A stretch of DNA of 6,482 nt, taken from positions 1 to 6,482 of the forward strand of contig JADFLD010000127.1 in the NCBI GenBank assembly GCA_022564535.1, read 5' to 3'. The translations under genes and the position numbers were made by a program. The DNA is from Gemmatimonadota bacterium. Lineage in GTDB: Bacteria > Gemmatimonadota > Gemmatimonadetes > Longimicrobiales > UBA6960. Numbering within the stretch: position 1 is the stretch's first letter; every line of letters begins with the position of its first letter. The notes under the pieces are model-generated. The model made no database searches. It was not told where the DNA came from and was given only the letters and a program-made list of their open reading frames with translations. Positions 1 through 5,326 of this stretch are shown here, piece after piece.

Positions 1-1965
1 CGCACGCATCGGGTCGCTGCCGAGGGCGCCCGGTGGGACCATGACGGTCTCGATGACTTTCTTCAGCGACAGGTTCAGGCCCATGCCTTCCGGCACGACC
101 GCATCGCGGATCATCCGCCGAAGCTGCGCTTCCCACGCGACGTAGATACCGGCTTCGACCGAGCGCTTGTCGATCACGAAGTCCCAGTCGAGGAGGAGGA
201 GGCGCGCATCCTCGACCACGCCGGTGGCCGTGAGATCGTCGAGCATGGGAACGAGTTGGCGAGCCGGAACGGAGAGTTCATCGGTCTGGAGGCGCATCAT
301 GTCGGCCACAGAGAAGCGGGTCCCGCTGCCCAGCACCTCGACGATCCTCAACCACCGGTAGGGGTCGGACCAACTGAATCCAATCGCATCCATGTACGGG
401 TAGTCGCGCGGGATCAGGTCGTTGTTCGCGGTCGCGAAAAAGCCTTCGCTCGGGTTCACGACGTGCGGCTTCGCGGTAATCGGCAGATAGCCATCCCACT
501 CGTAACGACCGTCGCCGGGCACGGGTACGAGGCCGCTCCAGTTGCGGCGAACAGGAGCGATGCCGACCGCCTGCCAGCCAATCGTCCCATTCCGATCGGC
601 CCAGACCATGTTCTCGCCGGGGATGTTGGAGTAATTGCACGCCTCGCGGAACTCCTCCCACGTCGTCGCCTGATCCATACGCAGCGAAGCGAGGTACGGC
701 GCGCCCCCGACCTCCATCCACGCGGCCCGCACGGCGTACGCGAGGTTCCGGTCCGGGTCCTCGAATACGACCGGGCCGTGGCGCGTGTATTTGAGCTGCG
801 CCGTGTGTGGCGCCTGCCCCTTCACGGGGATCTCCTCGGTGATCACTGTCATCGAAACCCACTCGCCCCGATACCGGTACTCGTTCGGGTTCGACGGGTT
901 CGTGTCGTAGACGTAGAGATCCTCTCCGTCGGTCGAGAAGACCGTCAGTCCCCACGCCCCGTACTGGTTGTGCCCGATGGAGACGCCCGGCAGGCTCGGC
1001 TCTCCGCCGCCGATCACGTCCCACCCGGGGCCGACCAGATGCACCCAGTAGCGCAGGGAAGGTGCACCCTGAGCGCGATGGGGGTCGTTCGCCATAATAG
1101 GATATCCGCTCTCCGAACGGCTCCCGCTGACGACCCAGTTGTTGGAACCCACGTCCTGCGCCTCGTCGTACGCAACGGGGCGGGCGACGTCCGCCGCCGC
1201 GCGCTCGAGCATCGCGAACGCATCGGGGTCGGCTCGGCGGTCGACGACGATGTCCTCAGGGCGGAACCGGACTCGGCCCCGAAAGCTGTTGTAGACGCCA
1301 AGGATGTCGTCGGAGAGCGCGGCCCCGTCGATCGCGGGGTCGAGTTCGAGGAGGGGGTCGCCCGGCCCGTACGTCGCCATCGATTTCACCGCGTCCGACC
1401 CGAGGCGCGCGACCCGGCGCCCGGTCGAGAGTTCCGCCCCGATGTTGCCGAGAAGCCCCTGGTGACGCGAGATCACGACCTCGGGTGTCCATCGCCCCGG
1501 CGTGATCCCGAGAAGCTCGAACTCGATCGTGAGGAGGCTCGGGTCCTGCTCGGTCCGAGCGATGTACGCGTTGATGCCGTCGACGTAGGCGTTGATGATC
1601 TCGACGCCGTCGTCGTGGTAGTGGCTGAGCTCCTGCCCGAGGTCGCGCCGGAACTTGAAGAGGCGCGCCCCGACGTCGCGCTGCAGTTCACGGGGCCCGA
1701 GGATTTCGGCAACCGTGCCGGTCGCCTGTCTCCGCCAGAGCTCGAGCTGAAAGAGTCGATCGCGGGCGGCGTTCCAGCCTTGAGCGAAGAACAGGTCGTG
1801 CTGCGTCTCCGCGTAGATGTGGCTGATGCCCCACCGGTCGACCAGGATTTCGACGGGCTCCTGGAGGGCGGGGACGTCGAGCGTGATCGATTCCTGTGCA
1901 CGTCCGAGGAGGGGGAAACAAGCGACCGCCAGGACCGGCGTGAAGAGTCTGAGCTTGCTGAGCAT
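1..1965 (-). CDS. Penicillin acylase family (S45) Ntn-hydrolase precursor, 3' end outside window
   Basis: This is an exported amide hydrolase of the penicillin amidase family (peptidase S45), made as a precursor that self-cleaves into alpha and beta chains. 655 codons are visible without a stop; family members usually have about 750-850, so roughly 100-200 residues lie beyond the left edge. Residues 1-23 look like a Sec signal peptide (basic MLSKLR, hydrophobic core, possible cut after GRA). Residues about 37-160 form the alpha-chain N-terminal part (VDRWGISHIYA, QLELWRRQ). Autocleavage is predicted between Gly273 and Ser274 in DVGSNNW. Counting Ser274 as beta-1, His296 is beta-23, Val342 beta-69, Asp346 and Asp349 beta-73 and -76 (calcium ligands in E. 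coli penicillin G acylase) and Asn514 beta-241 (oxyanion hole). All are appropriate for an active enzyme. GHN occurs at beta-58 to -60. His at beta-23, rather than Gln, resembles acyl-homoserine-lactone and cephalosporin acylases, but the substrate cannot be assigned. The ATG at 1965 was chosen because it starts the signal peptide; a weak GGCAGG lies 4 bases upstream. An in-frame GTG farther upstream seems unlikely. Confidence 0.95.
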   Translation of the reverse strand, partial: MLSKLRLFTPVLAVACFPLLGRAQESITLDVPALQEPVEILVDRWGISHIYAETQHDLFFAQGWNAARDRLFQLELWRRQATGTVAEILGPRELQRDVGARLFKFRRDLGQELSHYHDDGVEIINAYVDGINAYIARTEQDPSLLTIEFELLGITPGRWTPEVVISRHQGLLGNIGAELSTGRRVARLGSDAVKSMATYGPGDPLLELDPAIDGAALSDDILGVYNSFRGRVRFRPEDIVVDRRADPDAFAMLERAAADVARPVAYDEAQDVGSNNWVVSGSRSESGYPIMANDPHRAQGAPSLRYWVHLVGPGWDVIGGGEPSLPGVSIGHNQYGAWGLTVFSTDGEDLYVYDTNPSNPNEYRYRGEWVSMTVITEEIPVKGQAPHTAQLKYTRHGPVVFEDPDRNLAYAVRAAWMEVGGAPYLASLRMDQATTWEEFREACNYSNIPGENMVWADRNGTIGWQAVGIAPVRRNWSGLVPVPGDGRYEWDGYLPITAKPHVVNPSEGFFATANNDLIPRDYPYMDAIGFSWSDPYRWLRIVEVLGSGTRFSVADMMRLQTDELSVPARQLVPMLDDLTATGVVEDARLLLLDWDFVIDKRSVEAGIYVAWEAQLRRMIRDAVVPEGMGLNLSLKKVIETVMVPPGALGSDPMRA

Positions 1966-2001
1966 GATGCCTGCCGAAGTCGTGGAAACGAAGCGGACGG
2001 C

Positions 2002-2030
2002 AGCGTAGACCCTCCGGCGTCCCCTCACAA
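2002..2030 (-). promoter_or_regulatory. Candidate sigma70-type promoter for the acylase gene
   Basis: On the minus strand a TTGTGA hexamer (2030-2025) and a TACGCT hexamer (2007-2002) are separated by exactly 17 bases. They match the -35 and -10 consensus at 4 of 6 and 3 of 6 positions. Transcription would start near 1995 and leave a leader of about 30 bases before the acylase ATG. The match is weak and sigma-factor preferences of the host are unknown, so this is a suggestion only. Confidence 0.25.
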
Positions 2031-2065
2031 GCCGTCTTCCCTCGGCGGAGGGGCACAGCCGCCCC

Positions 2066-2099
2066 GGTCGCTCGTCCTTGCTTCCGGAGGGAAGCGACC
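2066..2099. repeat. Nested inverted repeat in the divergent promoter region
   Basis: GGTCGC (2066-2071) is the reverse complement of GCGACC (2094-2099). Inside it, GCTTCC (2080-2085) is the reverse complement of GGAAGC (2090-2095) around a GGAG loop. The two right arms share two bases, so the stems compete, or combine into one bulged hairpin. The element is about 47-80 bases before the peptidase ATG and about 100 bases upstream of the acylase ATG. It could be a regulator site or leader structure. Stems this short arise by chance in GC-rich DNA. Confidence 0.3.
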
Positions 2100-2145
2100 C
2101 ACAGCTTCTGTCGATACGTGTAGGACTCCGAGCCGGGGACGCGCC

Positions 2146-3570
2146 ATGCGGTACATTGGGGAAAGGCAACGCAGATCCCGGATCAGGGATGCGACCTTCG
2201 TGTCGGTCTTCCTCTGTGGCGCCTGTACCGCCGATGAGTCGGGTCGAGGCGGCATCGTCGGCGCCTCCGACTCAGGAGACGCCTCAGAGATCCCCATCGA
2301 AGAATACGCCGCGAGGCGGCTCCGCATTCTGGAGCAACTCCCGGGCGGCATCCTCCTGCTCCACGCCCGCTCGGCGGAGAAGACCATGGAGCAGTGGGGC
2401 TTCGTCCAGGACGCCACCTTCCTCTACTTCACCGGACTTCCGGAGCTGCCCGGCGCCATTCTGGCCCTGGATGGGCCCGAGCGAGCCGCGCACCTCTTCC
2501 TGCCGCCTGCCCCTCGATCGTTCGGCATGACCGTAACGGGACTCACGCCGGACCCGGGGCCGGAAACCGCCGAACGGTACGGCTTCGACACCGCGCGACC
2601 GTGGAGTCAGTTCGAGTCCTGGATGCGGAGTCGGATACGGGCCGGCGCGAATACGATCCTCGTCGACGAATCCCGGAGGCCCGAGGCTACTGGAGTGCCG
2701 CCAGGCCTCTCACCCGTGGCGGGCGACCGGACGCTCTGGAGGGCCACGCTCGAGCGTTCCTTTCCCTCGGCACGGATCGAGAGCGCGCGGGAGCCCATCA
2801 TGCGCATGAGAGCCGTCAAGTCGGAGGCCGAAGTCCGCGTCCTCGCCCGGAATGCGCGCACGACCGTCGTCAGTCTCCTCGCCGTCGCCGGACGTCTCGA
2901 GGCAGGGGTGCGCCAGCGTGAGACGGAAGCCGTCATGATCCAGGCGTGCCTGGATGCGGGGGGCCAGGGGCCCTCCTTCTGGCCGTGGACCCTGTCGGGG
3001 CCGAACGCGCACATGAGCCGAATCGTCGGTGCCTTCTTCCGCTACGACCAGGGCGACCGCGTCGCACAGGCCGGTGAACTGGTGCGGGTCGATATCGGGT
3101 GTGCGGGCGGTCTCTACGGAGCCGATGTCGGACGCACCCTGCCCGTGTCCGGTCGATTCACGGAGGGTCAGGCCGAGGCCTGGGACCTGCTCGTCGCCGG
3201 GTACCTCGCCGGCTTGGAAGCGATGCGTGACGGCGTGCCTGTCGAACAGGTACGCGCGGCGAGCAACGACGAGGTGAGGCGGCGGCAGCCGACACTGGCA
3301 ACGGCAGCCGGCCGAGCCGCCGCCGAGGAAATCCTGTCCGGGGGTGACGGCGTGTGGCACATCCACGGCGTCGGGATCGAGAGCGGAGAGGACATCCCGG
3401 ACGTGCTTGCGGCCGGCATGGTCGTCGCATACGAGCCCGGCATCAGCGTCGGGGACGACGCGCTCTACCTCGAGGACATGATCCTCGTGACCGACTCAGG
3501 ACACGAGGTCCTGAGTCGGGGACTGCCCTACACGGCGGACGAAATCGCCGAGGTCATGGGACGGCGATAG
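2146..3570 (+). CDS. M24 family metallopeptidase, aminopeptidase P-like, probably exported
   Basis: A 474-residue protein of the creatinase/prolidase/aminopeptidase P (pita-bread) family, which typically removes an N-terminal residue preceding proline using two metal ions. Residues about 46-180 are the N-terminal creatinase-like domain (FLYFTGLPELPGAILALDG is diagnostic); about 220-470 are the catalytic domain. The five metal ligands are present: Asp316 (RVDIGC), Asp327 (GADVGRT), His407 (HIHGVG), Glu430 (YEPG) and Glu443 (YLEDM). His289 fits the substrate-side His243 of E. coli PepP. The histidine normally seven residues after the metal His (His361 in PepP) is Gly414 here, so activity or specificity may differ. 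Residues 1-27 have arginines, a short hydrophobic run and Cys27 followed by a Ser/Gly/Asp-rich linker, like a lipoprotein leader, but LCGAC is a poor lipobox. The ATG at 2146 was chosen because the frame farther upstream is antisense to the acylase and looks nothing like this family; a weak GGGGA lies six bases before it. Xaa-Pro dipeptidase or another M24 specificity remains possible. Confidence 0.92.
   Translation: MRYIGERQRRSRIRDATFVSVFLCGACTADESGRGGIVGASDSGDASEIPIEEYAARRLRILEQLPGGILLLHARSAEKTMEQWGFVQDATFLYFTGLPELPGAILALDGPERAAHLFLPPAPRSFGMTVTGLTPDPGPETAERYGFDTARPWSQFESWMRSRIRAGANTILVDESRRPEATGVPPGLSPVAGDRTLWRATLERSFPSARIESAREPIMRMRAVKSEAEVRVLARNARTTVVSLLAVAGRLEAGVRQRETEAVMIQACLDAGGQGPSFWPWTLSGPNAHMSRIVGAFFRYDQGDRVAQAGELVRVDIGCAGGLYGADVGRTLPVSGRFTEGQAEAWDLLVAGYLAGLEAMRDGVPVEQVRAASNDEVRRRQPTLATAAGRAAAEEILSGGDGVWHIHGVGIESGEDIPDVLAAGMVVAYEPGISVGDDALYLEDMILVTDSGHEVLSRGLPYTADEIAEVMGRR
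3491..3519. repeat. Perfect 12-bp inverted repeat near the 3' end of the M24 gene
   Basis: CCGACTCAGGAC (3491-3502) and its exact reverse complement GTCCTGAGTCGG (3508-3519) flank a 5-base loop, ACGAG. The element is inside the peptidase reading frame (TDSGHEVLSR), 51 bases before the end of its stop codon. It also lies 70-98 bases past the stop of the convergent amidohydrolase gene. Neither strand has a T-run after the stem, so it is not a standard intrinsic terminator. It may stabilise or block transcripts at the convergent junction. Confidence 0.75.
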
Positions 3571-3588
3571 AGCGCCCGCGGCTGGCGG
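3571..3588. other. 18-base convergent junction between M24 peptidase and amidohydrolase
   Basis: Only 18 bases separate the TAG stop of the plus-strand peptidase from the TAG stop of the minus-strand amidohydrolase. The sequence is GC-rich, contains a CCGCGG palindrome and has no stem followed by a T-tract. Transcripts from both sides would be expected to run into the opposing gene unless stopped by Rho or by the nearby inverted repeat. Confidence 0.7.
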
Positions 3589-5319
3589 CTACGCCTCGTG
3601 GACCGTCCTGCCCCCCACTACGGTGCGCACTACCTGAATCTCCTTGATGCCATCGGGATCCACGTCGTACGGACTCTCGGCGAGTACCACGAAGTCACCG
3701 AGTTTGCCAGCCGTGATCGACCCCTTCTCGCCTTCCTCGAAGGCCGCATACGCGCCGTTCATCGTGCAGATCTTGAGCGCCTGGTCCAGCGTCACGCGCT
3801 GACTCGGGCCCCAAACGCGACCCGCGAAGTCCTTCCTCGTCACCATCGACTGGAGCGCCATGAGTGGCTCGTACGGGCCCGGACCATGATCGGACGCCGG
3901 CGCCACCACGATGCCGTAGTCGAGGAACGACTTGTGGGCGAACATCCAGCGCATCTTCTCCTCCCCGTACTCGACCCACTTATTGCCATGAAAGTGGACG
4001 TAGGTGGAGAAGGCCTCCGGAATCACGTGCAATGCCTTGATCCTGCGCAGGAGTTCGGGATTGACGAGCGTGCAGTGCTCTATGCGGTGCCGGGGATCGG
4101 GAACAGGCCAGAGACGCTGTACCCGCTCGTACGCGTTCAGCACCATCTCGATCGCCAGGTCGCCATTGGCGTGGATCTCGATCTGGAAGCCGTTTCGGTG
4201 GGCGTCTTCCACCGCGTCATGGATCTCTTGCTGGGTCATCGTGAGGATACCGTAGTCGTTCGGACGCCCCACGTACGGTGTGCTCATGGCCATCGTGCGC
4301 CCCGACGCCGACCCGTCGGCAGAAAATTTCGCGCTCTGCACCTTCAGCCAGTCGTCCCCGAAGCCGGTCCTGATTCCGGCCGCCTTGAGACCCGCGAGCG
4401 CGTCGCCTCCGGACGCGCGCCCCCGCACACTCATGCGCATGCGGAACGCCATCTCGCCGGCCCGATACGCGTCCTGGTAAGCGGTGATCGCCGCTCCCGA
4501 CGTAGAGCCGTCGTGGACCGTGGTAAGACCCGAAGCGGTCATCAGCTCCGAGATCAGCTTGACCCCGGCCCGGCGGGTCTCCGGGGTGACAGGCAAGGAC
4601 CGGCCCACCCCCCGAAACACTCCATTCGCGGTCTCGGCCACGAGCCCCGTCAGCTCCCCTTCTTCCTGATAGAACTTTCCCCCGGGGGGATCGGGCGTAT
4701 CAACGGTCACCCGGGCCATCTCGAACGCCTTGCTGTTGTACCACGCAAGGTGGCCACCCCGGTGATCGACCCGGACCGGACGGTCTGTTACCGCCTCGTC
4801 CAGGTCCCTTCGTGTGATGCGACGATACCGGCCCGTGGTCTCGTCCACGACCTTGGTGTCGTCGTAGCTGAAGCCGATCACCCAGTGGTCTACAGGTGTC
4901 TCCGCCGCTTTCCTTGCCAGCGCGCGTTTGATATCCGCTATCGTGGGAACGCTCAGGTTTACGTTGAGCAGCTCGTTGGTCCCGCCCGGATGGAGGTGAC
5001 AGTCGATGAAGCCGGGCGTCACCGTCATTCCCTCGGCGTCGATCACCTCGGTCCCCGGTTGTACCATGTTCCGGACGTCATCACTGGAACCCACAGCTAC
5101 GAATCGCCCATTCTTCACCGCAAAGGCGGCGGCCCGCGGCCGATCGTTGTCGACGGTATACACCCGACCGTTCAGGAGCACGATGTCCGGAGCGGACCTC
5201 CGTTCGGCCTCCTGGTCCGCTACCCCTGCACGGGAGCCGCGCAACCGACCCTCGACTCCACTTCCCAGAACGAGCAACGCGCTCATCCCCAAGAATTCTT
5301 CTCTCGTGTACGTCTTCAT
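3589..5319 (-). CDS. Metal-dependent amidohydrolase (amidohydrolase-3/YtcJ-like), downstream tandem copy
   Basis: A complete 576-residue enzyme of the amidohydrolase superfamily, amidohydrolase-3 branch (relatives include YtcJ and N-substituted formamide deformylase), which hydrolyses C-N bonds with a metal centre. Residues about 44-105 form the N-terminal beta-sandwich strands (DIVLLNGRVYT, VIDAEGMTVTPGFID), followed by the TIM barrel. Likely metal or catalytic positions are His108 and His110 (CHLH), Lys331 (AKFSADGS), His383 (IHANGD), His415 (IEHC) and Asp477 (ASD). HRGGH (186-190) and the C-terminal GSITAGKLGDFVVL (about 533-546) are family hallmarks. The ATG at 5319 starts MKTYTREEFLG and a hydrophobic run, an export-like leader resembling a Tat signal whose second arginine is Glu7. 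Upstream in-frame starts would overlap the preceding gene and give an unrelated extension. The ATG lies 4 bases after the stop of its paralogue and has no obvious ribosome binding site, suggesting coupled translation. The substrate is unknown; amide, N-formyl or cyclic-imide compounds are possible. Confidence 0.93.
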   Translation of the reverse strand: MKTYTREEFLGMSALLVLGSGVEGRLRGSRAGVADQEAERRSAPDIVLLNGRVYTVDNDRPRAAAFAVKNGRFVAVGSSDDVRNMVQPGTEVIDAEGMTVTPGFIDCHLHPGGTNELLNVNLSVPTIADIKRALARKAAETPVDHWVIGFSYDDTKVVDETTGRYRRITRRDLDEAVTDRPVRVDHRGGHLAWYNSKAFEMARVTVDTPDPPGGKFYQEEGELTGLVAETANGVFRGVGRSLPVTPETRRAGVKLISELMTASGLTTVHDGSTSGAAITAYQDAYRAGEMAFRMRMSVRGRASGGDALAGLKAAGIRTGFGDDWLKVQSAKFSADGSASGRTMAMSTPYVGRPNDYGILTMTQQEIHDAVEDAHRNGFQIEIHANGDLAIEMVLNAYERVQRLWPVPDPRHRIEHCTLVNPELLRRIKALHVIPEAFSTYVHFHGNKWVEYGEEKMRWMFAHKSFLDYGIVVAPASDHGPGPYEPLMALQSMVTRKDFAGRVWGPSQRVTLDQALKICTMNGAYAAFEEGEKGSITAGKLGDFVVLAESPYDVDPDGIKEIQVVRTVVGGRTVHEA

Positions 5320-5326
5320 CGGGTTA
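5317..5326 (-). other. Stop-start junction of the tandem amidohydrolases (likely translational coupling)
   Basis: On the minus strand the upstream gene ends with TAA (5326-5324); after CCCG the downstream gene starts with ATG (5319-5317). The 3' end of the upstream gene offers no clear Shine-Dalgarno sequence at the right distance. Re-initiation by ribosomes finishing the first gene is the simplest reading, which would tie the amounts of the two paralogues together. Confidence 0.6.

Larger units (their letters stand above)
1966..2145. other. Divergent intergenic region between acylase and M24 peptidase
   Basis: These 180 bases separate the two divergent start codons and must hold the leader and promoter of both genes if each has its own. 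I see a weak sigma70-like candidate for the acylase and a hairpin with two alternative stems at 2066-2099. I see no convincing promoter for the plus-strand peptidase; a weak GGGGA at 2135-2139, six bases before its ATG, is the best ribosome binding site. No tRNA, small RNA or riboswitch could be recognised. The open frames crossing the region are short or are continuations of antisense frames. Confidence 0.7.

Noticed and set aside
256..2145. Very long plus-strand open frame running in phase into the M24 gene, giving an apparent 1104-residue fusion protein
   Set aside because: The part before 2146 is antisense to the acylase, which shows clear family motifs and catalytic residues. The antisense translation is Arg/Val/Asp-rich with no recognisable domain, as expected from GC-rich codon bias.
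2170..2193. Small bulged hairpin (CGC plus ATCCC pairing with GGGAT plus GCG) just inside the M24 gene
   Set aside because: It is short, imperfect and close to chance expectation in GC-rich DNA; no attenuator or switch logic is visible around it.
2267..2277. 11-base sequence CCGACTCAGGA repeated at 3491-3501
   Set aside because: A repeated 11-mer is expected by chance among the many pairs in 6.5 kb; the local inverted repeat at 3491-3519 is significant by itself, but this distant match is not.
3571..3588. Intrinsic terminator between the convergent stop codons
   Set aside because: The short GC-rich spacer has no adequate stem and no T-tract on either strand.
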